DNA from: Shinella fusca
GTDB taxonomy: Bacteria > Pseudomonadota > Alphaproteobacteria > Rhizobiales > Rhizobiaceae
Direction: 5' to 3'
NCBI RefSeq assembly: GCF_014203155.1
Contig: NZ_JACHIK010000004.1
Span: 62,001-126,000 of the forward strand
Length of the DNA stretch: 64,000 nt
This document shows, in pieces, positions 1-8,452 of this stretch (position 1 is its first letter; each line of letters begins with the position of its first letter). Made by a program: the position numbers and the translations under genes. The notes under the pieces are model-generated. The model was not told the DNA's origin and made no database searches. It saw only the letters and a program-made list of their open reading frames with translations.

Positions 1-1
1 T

Positions 2-19
2 GCCGGAAGGGCGAAGTAA
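2..19 (+). CDS. C-terminal tail of an upstream gene, probably livH-type permease (partial)
   Basis: A reading frame enters from the left edge and ends with TAA at 17-19, giving a tail of Ala-Gly-Arg-Ala-Lys. The stop overlaps the next start (TAATG). Because livM, livG and livF follow in the usual order, the gene cut by the window edge is most simply the first permease subunit, livH. Only five residues are visible, so this rests on gene order, not on homology. Confidence 0.4.
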   Translation, partial: AGRAK

Positions 20-1017
20 TGGCGCTGACCACCAATTCCGGCGCGGCCTCCCTCACCGGCGGACGGCTGACGCGCGACGCCATCGGCGTCCTCGCCATCC
101 TCGCCGTCGCCGTCCTCGGCTATTTCCTCTTCCCCAACAACCTGGCGCTGCTGACCCGCATCACGGCCATCGCGCTGCTCGTTCTCTCGCTCGACCTCGT
201 CACCGGCTATTGCGGCGTGGCGACGCTCGGCCATGCCGCCCTCTTCGGCGCGGGAGCCTACGGCGCGGGCATCGCGGCCGCGCATTTCGGCATCACCGAC
301 CCCATCGCCATGCTCGCCGCCGGCATTCTTGCCGGCGCGCTCGCCGGCCTCGTTTCCGGCGCGGTGGTGCTGCGCGCCCACGGCCTGCCGCAGCTCGTTC
401 TGTCCATCGCCATCATCCACCTCGCCCACGAGGCGGCCAACAAGGCTTCCGGCTGGACCGGCGGCAGCGACGGGCTCGCCGGCATCACGCCGGACGCCCT
501 CCTGGGCCACTGGCAATTCGACCTCTGGGGCCGCACGGCCTATGTCTTCGGCATCGTCCTGCTCGTCCTCGCCTTCGTCATCCTGCGCCAGATCGTCCGC
601 TCGCCCTTCGGCATGCTGTGCCGCGGCATAAGGCAGGATCCCGTGCGCGTCCGCGCCATGGGTGGCTCGGTGCACGGCACGCTGGTGAAGATGTATGCCA
701 TCTCCGGCGCCGTCGCGGGGGCCGGCGGAGCACTCAACGCCATCTCCACCCAGGTCGTCGGCCTCGACAGCCTTTCCTTCACGCTTTCGGCCGAGGCGCT
801 GGTCATGCTCGTTCTCGGCGGCACCGGCTCGCTCTACGGCGCGCTGATCGGCACGGCCGCCTTCATGTGGTTCGAGGACGTCGTCTCGGCGGCCAACCCG
901 TTCCACTGGCTCACCATCGTCGGCGCGCTGCTGATCGCCGTGGTGCTCTTCGCGCCGAAGGGCCTCTACGGCTCGCTCGCGGCCGTCTTCGAACGCCGCG
1001 GGAGGAAAGCCCCATGA
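19..1017 (+). CDS. livM: Branched-chain amino-acid type ABC transporter permease (LivM family)
   Basis: A 332-residue inner-membrane permease of the LivM family. About nine hydrophobic segments spread over the whole length. The segment with 'LSLDLVTGYCGVATLGHAALFGAGAY' character (residues about 58-83) and the downstream 'GGTGSLYGALIGT' (about 270-282) are family hallmarks; the latter lies near the coupling region to the ATPase. The start ATG at 19 overlaps the preceding stop, and its own stop overlaps the start of livG by four bases (ATGA), so the genes are translationally coupled. The family imports branched-chain or aromatic amino acids, amides, urea or aromatic acids. The binding protein is outside the window, so the substrate cannot be assigned. 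Confidence 0.9.
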   Translation: MALTTNSGAASLTGGRLTRDAIGVLAILAVAVLGYFLFPNNLALLTRITAIALLVLSLDLVTGYCGVATLGHAALFGAGAYGAGIAAAHFGITDPIAMLAAGILAGALAGLVSGAVVLRAHGLPQLVLSIAIIHLAHEAANKASGWTGGSDGLAGITPDALLGHWQFDLWGRTAYVFGIVLLVLAFVILRQIVRSPFGMLCRGIRQDPVRVRAMGGSVHGTLVKMYAISGAVAGAGGALNAISTQVVGLDSLSFTLSAEALVMLVLGGTGSLYGALIGTAAFMWFEDVVSAANPFHWLTIVGALLIAVVLFAPKGLYGSLAAVFERRGRKAP

Positions 1018-1778
1018 GTGCGATCTTCGACGTCCGCAACCTGAAGAAGATGTTCGGCGGCCTTGCCGTCACCAACGACGTCTCGCTCGCCATGGCGCCG
1101 GGCGACCGGGTGGCGCTGATCGGCCCGAACGGCGCGGGAAAGACCACCTTCGTCAACCTCGTCACCGGCAATCTTCTGCCCGATTCCGGCAGCGTGACGC
1201 TCGCCGGCGAGGACGTCACGCGTCTCGGCCCAACACCGCGCGTGCGCCGCGGCCTCGTGCGCTCCTTCCAGGTCACGCGCCTCTTTTCCGAGATGACGCC
1301 GGAGGAGCACGTCGCGCTCGCCATCCTCCAGCGGGAGGGCCGCTCCGGCGGCATGTTCTCAAGCCACCGCGCCATGCCGGAAGTGATGGACGAAACGCAT
1401 GCGCTGCTGTCGCGGCTCGGCATCGCCCATCTTGCCCGCCACCCGGTCAGCGAGATCGCCTACGGCCAGCAGCGTCTTCTGGAACTGGCGCTGGCACTCG
1501 CCCTCAAACCCCGCGTGCTGCTGCTCGACGAGCCGGCCGCCGGCGTGCCGCAGAGCGATACGGCACGCATCGAACAGGCGATCGCCGACCTGCCGGCCGA
1601 CCTCGCCGTCCTGATGATCGAGCACGACATGGACCTCGTCTTCCGTTTCGCGAAACGGGTCGTCGTGCTGGCGGCGGGCGAGATCATCTTCGACGGGTCG
1701 CCGGATGCCGTCACGAAGGACGCCCGCGTCCGCCAGGCCTATCTCGGGAGCTATGCCGATGCCCGCAGCGTCGCTTGA
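1014..1778 (+). CDS. livG: Branched-chain amino-acid type ABC transporter ATP-binding protein (LivG family)
   Basis: A 254-residue cytoplasmic ABC ATPase. Walker A is GPNGAGKT (residues about 38-45), Walker B is VLLLDEPAAG near residue 170, and the H-loop appears as MIEHDMD near residue 203. The signature is weak, reading VSEIAYGQQRLLELA, as is usual in LivG proteins, which often replace LSGGQ. The start ATG at 1014 overlaps the livM stop; a longer in-frame reading from 210 exists but is antisense-like filler without homology. It pairs with LivF to energise the LivH/LivM pore. Confidence 0.9.
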   Translation: MSAIFDVRNLKKMFGGLAVTNDVSLAMAPGDRVALIGPNGAGKTTFVNLVTGNLLPDSGSVTLAGEDVTRLGPTPRVRRGLVRSFQVTRLFSEMTPEEHVALAILQREGRSGGMFSSHRAMPEVMDETHALLSRLGIAHLARHPVSEIAYGQQRLLELALALALKPRVLLLDEPAAGVPQSDTARIEQAIADLPADLAVLMIEHDMDLVFRFAKRVVVLAAGEIIFDGSPDAVTKDARVRQAYLGSYADARSVA

Positions 1779-2475
1779 AATCTCCGGCCTCTCGGCCGGC
1801 TACGGCCCGACGCGGGTGCTGGAGGACATTTCCTTCTCCGCCCCCGCCGGCCGTCGCCTCGCCGTGCTCGGCCGCAACGGCATGGGCAAGTCGACGCTCT
1901 TCGCCACCCTCGCCGGCCAGACGAAGCGCTACGGCGGCGAGATCCGCCTCGGCGGCGCGGCCATCGAGGGCATCGACAGTGCGGCGCGTGCCCTCAGGGG
2001 CCTCGGCTACGTGCCGCAGTCGCGCGACGTCTTTCCCACGCTGACCGTCGAGGAGAACCTCTTCGTCGGCCTCAAGGCCCGGCCGCGCGCGGCCATCGAG
2101 GAGGCCTACGCCATGTTCCCGCGCCTCAAGGAGCGGCGGAAGAACCTCGGCTCGCAGCTTTCCGGCGGCGAGCAGCAGATGCTGACGACGGCGCGCACCA
2201 TTCTCGGCCAGCCCTCCGTGCTGCTGCTCGACGAGCCGCTGGAGGGGCTCGCCCCCGTCATCTGCGAGGAGCTGATGGCCGCCTTCGGCACGCTGGCGGC
2301 ATCCGGCGACATGACGATCCTGCTCGTCGAGCAGCGCATCCAGAGCGCGCTCGATTTCGCCGACGAGGTGATCGTCCTCGAGCGCGGCCGCATCGCCTGG
2401 ACGGGCACGCCCGCGGCGCTCGCCGCCGACCAGCATGCGGTGGAAACCCTGCTCGGCGTCGGCGGCCTGCACTGA
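1753..2475 (+). CDS. livF: Branched-chain amino-acid type ABC transporter ATP-binding protein (LivF family)
   Basis: The second ATPase of the importer, about 240 residues. It has Walker A GRNGMGKS, the signature LSGGEQQML, Walker B VLLLDEPLEGLAP and the switch motif LLVEQRIQ, the LivF-type variant in which the H-loop His is part of V-E-Q. I place the start at ATG 1753 (or 1759), overlapping the end of livG by 20-26 bases. Homology to the family begins only at SLEISGLSAGYG, so the in-frame extension back to 1705 is unlikely to be used. The gene ends three bases before the stop of the convergent copper gene. Confidence 0.88.
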   Translation: MPMPAASLEISGLSAGYGPTRVLEDISFSAPAGRRLAVLGRNGMGKSTLFATLAGQTKRYGGEIRLGGAAIEGIDSAARALRGLGYVPQSRDVFPTLTVEENLFVGLKARPRAAIEEAYAMFPRLKERRKNLGSQLSGGEQQMLTTARTILGQPSVLLLDEPLEGLAPVICEELMAAFGTLAASGDMTILLVEQRIQSALDFADEVIVLERGRIAWTGTPAALAADQHAVETLLGVGGLH

Positions 2476-2478
2476 GTC

Positions 2479-4098
2479 CTAGGACCGGATATCGATCTCG
2501 CCCTGCAGGCGCACGAGCTCGAAATCGCTGATCAGCACGTCGACGCGCAATTGCCACCGGCCGGCGAGCGGAATGACGACGCCGGCGGCGCGCCAGCTCC
2601 CGTCCGCCTGCAGTTCGGTCTTCCGGCGCATCGGCTCGACGCCCGCCTGCGGGTTGGAGAGCACGAACGTCACCTCCTTCGCGGCCAGCGGTTCGAACTC
2701 CGCCGAGAGGATGACGGCGGAGATGTCCACCGGCCCGGCCCCGCCCGGCGTCACCGTGACCTCCGCCATCGCCTTGTCGGAATGGATATGGATCGAGGCA
2801 GGCTCGGCGGCCGCGACGGCGAGCGCGCGCGGCGGCGGCGTGAAGCGCCATGTCGCCGCGACGGCGAAGACCGCAAGGACGATCAGGCTCTCGACGGCGA
2901 TAGCCCGGCAAAGCCGGCGCACCGCTTTGGCCTCCCCTTTCGCGGCCGGGCCCGTGAGCCTCCAGCGATTGACGGCAACGAGGGCGAACAGGAGGAACAG
3001 CAGGGCGATCTTCGCCAGGAGCACATTGCCGTAGGCCGTCGAAAGAAGGGCGGCCGGCTTTCCGACCTGGACGACCGCGAGCACGATGCCGGCGAGGACG
3101 AGCAGGCCGACGCAAAGCGGGATCAACCTGGAGAAGCGGCCGAGCGCCTTGCGGCCAGCCTCCCCATCGCGCCGCAGCGCGGAGGCGAGCGGCAGGAGCG
3201 CGCCGATCCAGATCGCGATCGTCAGCGCATGCACGAAGACCGCCGGCCGCATCAGCCATTGGGGCGCGGCGGCGCTGGCATGGCCGCTCAGCGCCAGCGC
3301 GCCGCTTCCCGCAAGAAGGGCGACCATCGAAGCGCCGCGCCGCATTGCCGGCGAGCGGGATCGTGTTGCGAGGACGGCAAGGCAGAAGGCCGCGGCCAGC
3401 ACCACGACGGTCGCGCCGAAGCTCGTCGCAAGGCCGGCCTTCCACGCAGCGAGATCGAGAAGGCCGGAAAGCGGCGCACCGAGGGCGTCGAGGCCTTGCA
3501 GGCCGAGGGAAAGGACGGTCGCGAGAAGACCGAGCAGCGTGGCCGCCCTTACCGGCGCGGGACCATCGCCGTCATCGGCGATCAGCCAGCGCACGGCGAA
3601 AACGCCGCCGATGCCGAAGAAGAGGCCCGCATAGAGCGCGATCCTCGCCAGCCACAGCGCGCCGCGCACCGGCCAGTCGACGGCGTTCGCGGCCGCCTGC
3701 GGCGCGCCGCTCGGCGCGCCGATGGAAAAGATCGTGGACCCGCCGACCGGATGCCCGTCCTCCGACACGACGCGCCAGGTCAGCACATGGGTTCCCGTGC
3801 CGAGATCGGCGGGAGGCGTGATCTCGAGGGTCCGGTCGCGCAGCACGAAGGTGTCGAGCGCCCGCGCCCGCCCGTCCGGCAGGACGAGCTTCAGAACGAG
3901 GGGTGAAACCGGCTCGCTGAAGGAGAGCGACAGGGTCTTCGGCGGCGCCGCGACGACGGCGCCGTCCGAGGGCACCGCGCCCGTCAGCGCGGCATGGGCC
4001 ATCGCCGCCGCCGTCAGGCAGCACCACAGGATGCCGGTAAGGGCGGCCAGAATGCCGGATCGGCCAGGATTGCGGTTCCGCACGAACACTCTCCTCAT
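2479..4098 (-). CDS. ycnJ: CopC-CopD fusion protein, YcnJ-like copper transport protein
   Basis: A 539-residue membrane protein. A signal-like segment (residues 15-34) ends in AMA just before His35, so cleavage would give the N-terminal histidine that binds Cu(II) in CopC. The CopC beta-sandwich follows (about 35-125; 'SEPVSPLVLKL', 'EDGHPVGGSTIFSIG'). Next come about eight membrane helices of the CopD domain (about 145-425) and a soluble C-terminal domain (about 440-539) like that of Bacillus YcnJ. The family takes copper from periplasmic donors and moves it inward. It is the last gene of a DUF2946-ycnI-ycnJ operon; 44 bases separate it from ycnI. The copper role is inferred from the family; no transport data can be read from sequence. 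Confidence 0.88.
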   Translation of the reverse strand: MRRVFVRNRNPGRSGILAALTGILWCCLTAAAMAHAALTGAVPSDGAVVAAPPKTLSLSFSEPVSPLVLKLVLPDGRARALDTFVLRDRTLEITPPADLGTGTHVLTWRVVSEDGHPVGGSTIFSIGAPSGAPQAAANAVDWPVRGALWLARIALYAGLFFGIGGVFAVRWLIADDGDGPAPVRAATLLGLLATVLSLGLQGLDALGAPLSGLLDLAAWKAGLATSFGATVVVLAAAFCLAVLATRSRSPAMRRGASMVALLAGSGALALSGHASAAAPQWLMRPAVFVHALTIAIWIGALLPLASALRRDGEAGRKALGRFSRLIPLCVGLLVLAGIVLAVVQVGKPAALLSTAYGNVLLAKIALLFLLFALVAVNRWRLTGPAAKGEAKAVRRLCRAIAVESLIVLAVFAVAATWRFTPPPRALAVAAAEPASIHIHSDKAMAEVTVTPGGAGPVDISAVILSAEFEPLAAKEVTFVLSNPQAGVEPMRRKTELQADGSWRAAGVVIPLAGRWQLRVDVLISDFELVRLQGEIDIRS

Positions 4099-4142
4099 CG
4101 CGAAGGCTTGGCCGGCGCCAGACGGCGCCGGCCGGAACGGCC

Positions 4143-4673
4143 TCAGTGGCCGCTCGTGGCTTCGAGCAGCTTCACACCCGGCGCGGGAAGTTCAAGGTCG
4201 TCCGCCGACTGGCCTGCGGCCGGAAGCTCGATCCAGCGTTCGGCAACGCCATCCGGGCATTCCTGCACGACGGGGAAATAGAGCGTGTCGCCCGCCTTCA
4301 GGTCCTTGGTGAGGTAGACCCGGAGCACGAACTCGTCATATTCGTCGTCGCCGAGAGTGCCGCCGCTCCAGACGATCTCCTTCACGCCTTCGCTGGTCGG
4401 CGTGCCGTAGTAGTCGTAGGACTTCGCATAGGCGCCCCTGACCTTTTCGAGCGTCCAGCCGGCCTTGGGCTGCGGCTTGACGGCGATCACGCCTTCCGGG
4501 ATCTGCACGCGGACCACGTTGGTGGGCTTGCCTTCGCAGCCGTGCGGCACCTGGAAGATCGCCCGGTAGGACGAGCCGACCGGCGCCTCCTTCACCTGCA
4601 GCGAAACATGGGCGAAGGCGGTTCCTGCGCCGAGCACGAGGGCGGCGGCGGTGACGAGGGTTCTTTTCAGCAT
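4143..4673 (-). CDS. ycnI: YcnI-family (DUF1775) copper-binding protein
   Basis: A 176-residue exported protein. A 21-residue signal peptide ends AFA before His22 (HVSLQ). In the characterised Bacillus YcnI, the mature N-terminal histidine forms part of a monohistidine copper site with nearby Glu and Trp. Here Glu29 and the 'AGWTLEKV' Trp are present. The C-terminal membrane anchor of the Bacillus protein is absent, so this form should be free in the periplasm. It sits 44 bases upstream of ycnJ, fitting a copper donor to that permease. The name DUF1775/YcnI is secure; direction of copper flow is family inference. Confidence 0.9.
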   Translation of the reverse strand: MLKRTLVTAAALVLGAGTAFAHVSLQVKEAPVGSSYRAIFQVPHGCEGKPTNVVRVQIPEGVIAVKPQPKAGWTLEKVRGAYAKSYDYYGTPTSEGVKEIVWSGGTLGDDEYDEFVLRVYLTKDLKAGDTLYFPVVQECPDGVAERWIELPAAGQSADDLELPAPGVKLLEATSGH

Positions 4674-4860
4674 AGTTGTCTCCGATGAAGCCGGTCATCT
4701 GCCGGCATGGTTCGGTTGGAATGGAAAAATCGCAAAGGGGGATGCGCGGGGCGCTGCCGGCGGCGCGAGGAGCGGCGTTTGGGGTGAGACCCGCCCTGCC
4801 CTGCGCATAGGCGCGGCGGCAGGATCCGTCCGTCATGCCGGCGGCAAGGCCGGTCCGCGG

Positions 4861-5256
4861 TCAGGCGATTGCCGGAGGCCCGCGCGGGTGGCCGGGAAGA
4901 TCGTCATGCACCGGCCCGACAGGGGCGGCGTAGCCGTCGGGCATCCGCTGCGACGGCTGGGCAAGCGGATTGAAGAGGATCGCGACCGCCCGCTCGGTGG
5001 AAACGAAGCCCGCCGCCATGCCGCAGGCCAGCGTGCAGCAATCGGGCGCGTGGGCACGATCCTCCTTGCCGGGCGCGGGCGGCTCCTGCCGTTCGACGAT
5101 ATGGGTGATGCAGAGCGGATTGCCGAAGGCATCGACCGGCGAAGGGGCGGCGGCGGTTGCGAGCGACAGCGTGCCGAAAAGCGCCTGCAACGCCATCAGG
5201 ACGGCGACGACAAAGGCCACCCTTCCGATCCCGCGCTGGTGCAATTGCTTTTTCAT
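4861..5256 (-). CDS. DUF2946-type small cysteine/histidine protein of the copper operon
   Basis: A 131-residue protein with one N-terminal hydrophobic segment (residues about 10-36) and a Cys/His-rich stretch HAPDCCTLACGMA (about 82-94). The pattern is typical of DUF2946 proteins, which are often next to copper or TonB-receptor genes. It lies 187 bases upstream of ycnI on the same strand. The gap holds no gene I can support. The function is unknown; the Cys/His cluster and neighbours suggest metal binding at the outer face of the inner membrane. The start ATG at 5256 follows a plausible AG-rich site. Confidence 0.75.
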   Translation of the reverse strand: MKKQLHQRGIGRVAFVVAVLMALQALFGTLSLATAAAPSPVDAFGNPLCITHIVERQEPPAPGKEDRAHAPDCCTLACGMAAGFVSTERAVAILFNPLAQPSQRMPDGYAAPVGPVHDDLPGHPRGPPAIA

Positions 5257-5321
5257 CGAACCCTCTCGGCAGGAGGCTTACCAATCAAGCCCGGGCGTGA
5301 CCAGCCTCCCGCCCCAGCCTA

Positions 5322-5349
5322 ATTGTCGCATTGTTTGTCCTGCGGCAAT
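5322..5349. promoter_or_regulatory. Inverted repeat between copper operon and chemoreceptor, possible operator
   Basis: ATTGTCGCA (5322-5330) and TGCGGCAAT (5341-5349) form 9-base arms with one mismatch and a 10-base spacer. It is 66 bases upstream of the DUF2946 start and 140 bases upstream of the chemoreceptor start. No promoter is clear nearby on the copper side. The symmetry fits a dimeric repressor or activator site. I do not recognise the motif and no regulator gene is adjacent. Confidence 0.45.
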
Positions 5350-5488
5350 GAGGAGCGGCAAAACATCGGGCGTCCCGATGGCCGCGTTACGCGCTCGTCG
5401 AATATCCGTTCCGTTTCGGGAGATATAATTAAGCGAAATCTAACCATATCCATGTTTCATGGGCCACCCACCACAACAGGCCTCTTCC

Positions 5489-7426
5489 ATGCGCAACATC
5501 CCGGTTATCGGCAAATTCCTCGTCATCCTCTGTGTCTTCGGCCTCTTCGTGGCCGGCGTGGCCGGCTTCAGCACGTCCCGCATCTCCTTCATCAACACGT
5601 CCTATTCGACGCTGCTGGATGAGGATTCCGAGGCGACCCTGATGCTGGCCCGCGCCAGCCGCAGCCTCGTTTCCATCCGCTCCGCGATCGCCGACATCCT
5701 GATCGCGCGCACGCAGGAGGCCAAGGACGCGGCATCCGCCGACATGAAGCTGAGCGAGGGTTTCTTCGGCAGCCAGATGGATACCGCCATCGCCGCCGCG
5801 CCGTCCAATGCGCGGATCGGGGCCATCAAGGCCGCCGCCCTCAGCGCGCTCAACAACAATTGCGGCGCGCTGATCGCAGACGCCAAGACCGCGCTCGACG
5901 AGGCGAACATCGCCCGCACGCAAGCCGATTTCGCCGCCACCTGCATGCCGGCCTTCACCGCGGTGATCGCCGACATCACGGACGAGATCGGCAAGATCAC
6001 CGAAGCGGCCGAAGCCCACCAGGCCGCCCTGCAGGAAACCGCGCGCAGCACGATCGTGACGACCGTGCTCGCCGTGGTGATCGGCCTTGCCGTCATCCTC
6101 GTCGCCGGCTTCCTTGCCGTCCGTGCCTGGATCGCCCGGCCGCTGAACGGCCTTTCCGCAACCATGGCGACGCTCGCCGGCGGCGACCTCGACACCACCG
6201 TCGCAGGGACGGAGCGCCGCGACGAGATCGGCGGCATGGCGCGCGCCGTGCAGGTCTTCAAGGACAACGGCCTGCGCACCCGCGCCCTCGAAGCCTCCAC
6301 CGAGGCCGAGCGCACGGCGGCGGACGCCGAGCGCGAGCGCAACCAGGAGGTCGAGCGCACCCGCGCCGCCGCCATGGCACAGGCGACCGGCGGGCTTGCC
6401 GAAGGCCTGAAGCGCATGGCGGGCGGCGACCTCGGCTTCGAGCTGACGCAGTCCTTCTCGCCGGAATTCGAAAGCCTGCGCCAGGATTTCAATGCCGCCA
6501 TCGGCCAGCTTCGCAGCACCCTGCAGGCGGTCTCGCAGGCGACGGGCTCCATCGACAGCGGCTCGCGCGAACTGAGCCAGGCCGCCAACGACCTGTCGCG
6601 CCGCACGGAGCAGCAGGCCGCGGCGCTCGAAGAGACCGCCGCCGCGCTGGACGAGATCACCGCGAACGTCTCCCAGTCCACCAAGCGCGCGGAGGAAGCC
6701 CGCAGCAGGGCGCTGGAAGCCAACGGCTCGGCCGATCACTCTTCGAAGGTCGTTTCCGACGCCATCGCGGCCATGCAGCGCATCGAGGCCTCCTCCAGCC
6801 AGATCTCCAACATCATCGGCGTGATCGACGAGATTGCCTTCCAGACGAACCTCCTGGCGCTGAACGCCGGCGTGGAAGCGGCGCGCGCCGGGGAAGCCGG
6901 CAAGGGCTTTGCCGTCGTCGCCCAGGAAGTGCGCGAGCTCGCCCAGCGCTCGGCGCAGGCGGCAAAGGAGATCAAGGAGCTGATCCGCAATTCGGCCGGC
7001 GAGGTCGAGGGGGGCGTGCGCCTCGTGACCGAGACCGGAGAGGCGCTGAAGGTCATCGGCCAGCACGTCAACGACATCAACACCCAGCTCGACGCCATCG
7101 CCACCTCGGCGCGCGAGCAGTCGGTCGGCCTTGCCGAAGTCAACGCCGCCGTGAACCAGATGGACCAGACGACGCAGCAGAACGCCGCGATGGTCGAGCA
7201 GTCGACGGCCGCCAGCACCTCTCTTGCGGCGGATGCCGACAGGCTGCGCCAGCTCGTCGGCCGGTTCCAGGTCGGAGCAGCTTCCGCCGCGCCGCCCGTC
7301 AGGGCGGCACATGCGGCCTCGCCCAGCGTCGCCTCGCCGGCAAGGCGCATGATGGGCAAGCTCGCCACCGCCTTTGGCGGCGGCGCCGCGGCCCCGGCCG
7401 CGCAAGCCGGCTGGGACGAGTTCTGA
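5489..7426 (+). CDS. Methyl-accepting chemotaxis protein
   Basis: A 645-residue chemoreceptor. It has a transmembrane helix (about residues 7-28) and a periplasmic helical ligand-binding domain (about 30-185) that looks like a four-helix bundle. A second helix follows (about 192-215), then a HAMP domain ([19 protein letters not shown]) and a second HAMP-like repeat ([13 protein letters not shown]). The long signalling coiled coil has the conserved tip [22 protein letters not shown]. The chain ends GWDEF, a W-x-x-F tail like those that tether CheR/CheB. ATG 5489 is preferred because [10 protein letters not shown] begins the helix; ATG 5459 would add ten residues. The ligand is unknown. A TATAAT at 5424-5429 may be its -10. 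Confidence 0.9.
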   Translation: MRNIPVIGKFLVILCVFGLFVAGVAGFSTSRISFINTSYSTLLDEDSEATLMLARASRSLVSIRSAIADILIARTQEAKDAASADMKLSEGFFGSQMDTAIAAAPSNARIGAIKAAALSALNNNCGALIADAKTALDEANIARTQADFAATCMPAFTAVIADITDEIGKITEAAEAHQAALQETARSTIVTTVLAVVIGLAVILVAGFLAVRAWIARPLNGLSATMATLAGGDLDTTVAGTERRDEIGGMARAVQVFKDNGLRTRALEASTEAERTAADAERERNQEVERTRAAAMAQATGGLAEGLKRMAGGDLGFELTQSFSPEFESLRQDFNAAIGQLRSTLQAVSQATGSIDSGSRELSQAANDLSRRTEQQAAALEETAAALDEITANVSQSTKRAEEARSRALEANGSADHSSKVVSDAIAAMQRIEASSSQISNIIGVIDEIAFQTNLLALNAGVEAARAGEAGKGFAVVAQEVRELAQRSAQAAKEIKELIRNSAGEVEGGVRLVTETGEALKVIGQHVNDINTQLDAIATSAREQSVGLAEVNAAVNQMDQTTQQNAAMVEQSTAASTSLAADADRLRQLVGRFQVGAASAAPPVRAAHAASPSVASPARRMMGKLATAFGGGAAAPAAQAGWDEF

Positions 7427-7434
7427 GACACGCG

Positions 7435-7460
7435 TGCCGGGGTGCTCCCGCGCCCCGGCA
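7435..7460. terminator. Stem-loop between convergent chemoreceptor and RES genes
   Basis: TGCCGGGG (7435-7442) pairs perfectly with CCCCGGCA (7453-7460) across a 10-base loop. It sits eight bases after the chemoreceptor stop and four bases beyond the RES stop, so it could end transcription from both sides. No T-run follows on either strand, so it may act with Rho or only stabilise mRNA ends. Confidence 0.45.
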
Positions 7461-7464
7461 AACC

Positions 7465-7983
7465 CTATCGCCAGGACAACTGGTCCTTCGGCAGCCGCCC
7501 GCTCGGGTCGATGACGGTCACCTTGTGGGGCGGCTCCGGCCCCCAGTCCCAGAGCACGAGATTGCGGTCGTCGCTTTCCGCGCCGGGCGCAAAGCTCGGA
7601 ACGAGGATGCCGGCAATCCCTCCCGCGCGCAGCCGGTCGTATATGGACCAGGAGGCGGGCCGTTCCCCCTCCGCAAGCGCCAGGGCCCAGGCACAGGCCA
7701 TGTCGTCGAACGCGACGGAATGGGCCTGCCTGCCCTCCCGCGTCGTCAGGTCGGCGATGTCCTCGCAATCGATCTCGTAGGCGCAGAGCACGCAGGGGTC
7801 GATACGGTGCGCAAAGCCCTGGTTGGCCTCCTTCACCGCCGTCATGATGCTGAGGGCGAGATAGAGCGCGGGAACGGATTTCGGGTTGAAACGGGCGCCG
7901 CGGATCGCCGCTCCGTCACCGGAGACCGGCTTGAAGGACCAGCGCGGATCGTGCGCCCGATAGCAGGTTCCGGCGAACCTCAA
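7465..7983 (-). CDS. RES-domain toxin (NAD-degrading) of a type II toxin-antitoxin pair
   Basis: A 172-residue RES-family protein. Recognisable features are the N-terminal CYRAHDPRWSF (conserved Y-R), the IRGARFNPKSVPALYLAL block corresponding to the family's 'GGRFN...LY' core, and conserved acidic and Ser positions further on. Characterised RES toxins (ParT, MbcT, Res) are ADP-ribosyltransferase-like enzymes that break down or use NAD+ and stop growth. Its start overlaps the antitoxin stop by four bases (ATGA), the standard antitoxin-first order for this class. The NAD activity is known for the family and inferred here. Confidence 0.88.
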   Translation of the reverse strand: MRFAGTCYRAHDPRWSFKPVSGDGAAIRGARFNPKSVPALYLALSIMTAVKEANQGFAHRIDPCVLCAYEIDCEDIADLTTREGRQAHSVAFDDMACAWALALAEGERPASWSIYDRLRAGGIAGILVPSFAPGAESDDRNLVLWDWGPEPPHKVTVIDPSGRLPKDQLSWR

Positions 7984-8384
7984 GCAAAACCGCCGAGCGC
8001 CATGTGGTCGAGATAGTCGCGGACGGCGGCGGCCTTGCCTTCCTTCACCAGCGCCTCTGCGGTGCGCCCGCCGAATGCGGGAAGCGGCTGGGCCCGGTAC
8101 CAGGCCATGGCCTGCTCCTTGCCGCCCGCCCAGTCGGTGACGCGGCTGATGATCTCCAGCATCTCGCGCAGGCGGCCCTGCGTCTTCGCCGTGCGGCTGC
8201 GCTCGGCCCGGTAGAGCGTTTCGCGCGCCAGCCCTGCCGTCTCGGCAAGCTGGGTCTTGGACATGCCGAACCCGTCGGCGAGCGCGTTCACCGCGATCCG
8301 GCCCGAGCGATCCATATAGGAAAGGATCAGCGGTCCGTTCTGCGCTTCGATCTTCAATGCTCCGGCGGATGCCCGACTTGCCAT
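7980..8384 (-). CDS. ParS/MbcA/Xre-type antitoxin (DUF2384)
   Basis: A 134-residue cognate antitoxin. Residues about 25-85 form an Xre-like helix-turn-helix region ('GFGMSKTQLAETAGLARETLYR'). Residues about 90-134 are the DUF2384 toxin-binding tail with the typical 'GGKEQAMAWYRAQPLPAFGG' block and a C-terminus expected to insert in the toxin active site. I choose ATG 8384 over an in-frame TTG at 8390 because GAGG lies eight bases upstream of the ATG. A strong promoter is present at 8410-8438. Antitoxin and toxin are co-translated, and the antitoxin is likely autoregulatory. Confidence 0.85.
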   Translation of the reverse strand: MASRASAGALKIEAQNGPLILSYMDRSGRIAVNALADGFGMSKTQLAETAGLARETLYRAERSRTAKTQGRLREMLEIISRVTDWAGGKEQAMAWYRAQPLPAFGGRTAEALVKEGKAAAVRDYLDHMALGGFA

Positions 8385-8409
8385 ATCCAATGCCTCTTTT
8401 TACAGGCAG

Positions 8410-8438
8410 AATATACGACGCCGGCCGGCAAAGTTCAA
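8410..8438 (-). promoter_or_regulatory. Sigma-70-like promoter of the toxin-antitoxin operon with palindrome in the spacer
   Basis: On the minus strand TTGAAC (8438-8433) and TATATT (8415-8410) are separated by exactly 17 bases. The spacer contains the perfect 10-base palindrome GCCGGCCGGC (8420-8429). The -10 is 25 bases upstream of the antitoxin ATG. A palindrome inside the promoter is the expected position for antitoxin autorepression; this is inference. Confidence 0.6.
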
Positions 8439-8452
8439 TCCTCGGCTTCGGC

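Noticed and set aside
5409-5421. Extra copy of the TTCCGTTTCGGAA-type site before the chemoreceptor
   Set aside because: TTCCGTTTCGGGA matches the 36598-36610 palindrome at 12 of 13 bases, but it is single, lies 31 kb away and loses symmetry at one position. I cannot tell it from chance.
5429-7768. Open frame of 779 codons on the minus strand
   Set aside because: Antisense to the chemoreceptor, with low-complexity Arg/Gly-rich translation. The plus-strand gene has the canonical signalling tip and membrane helices.
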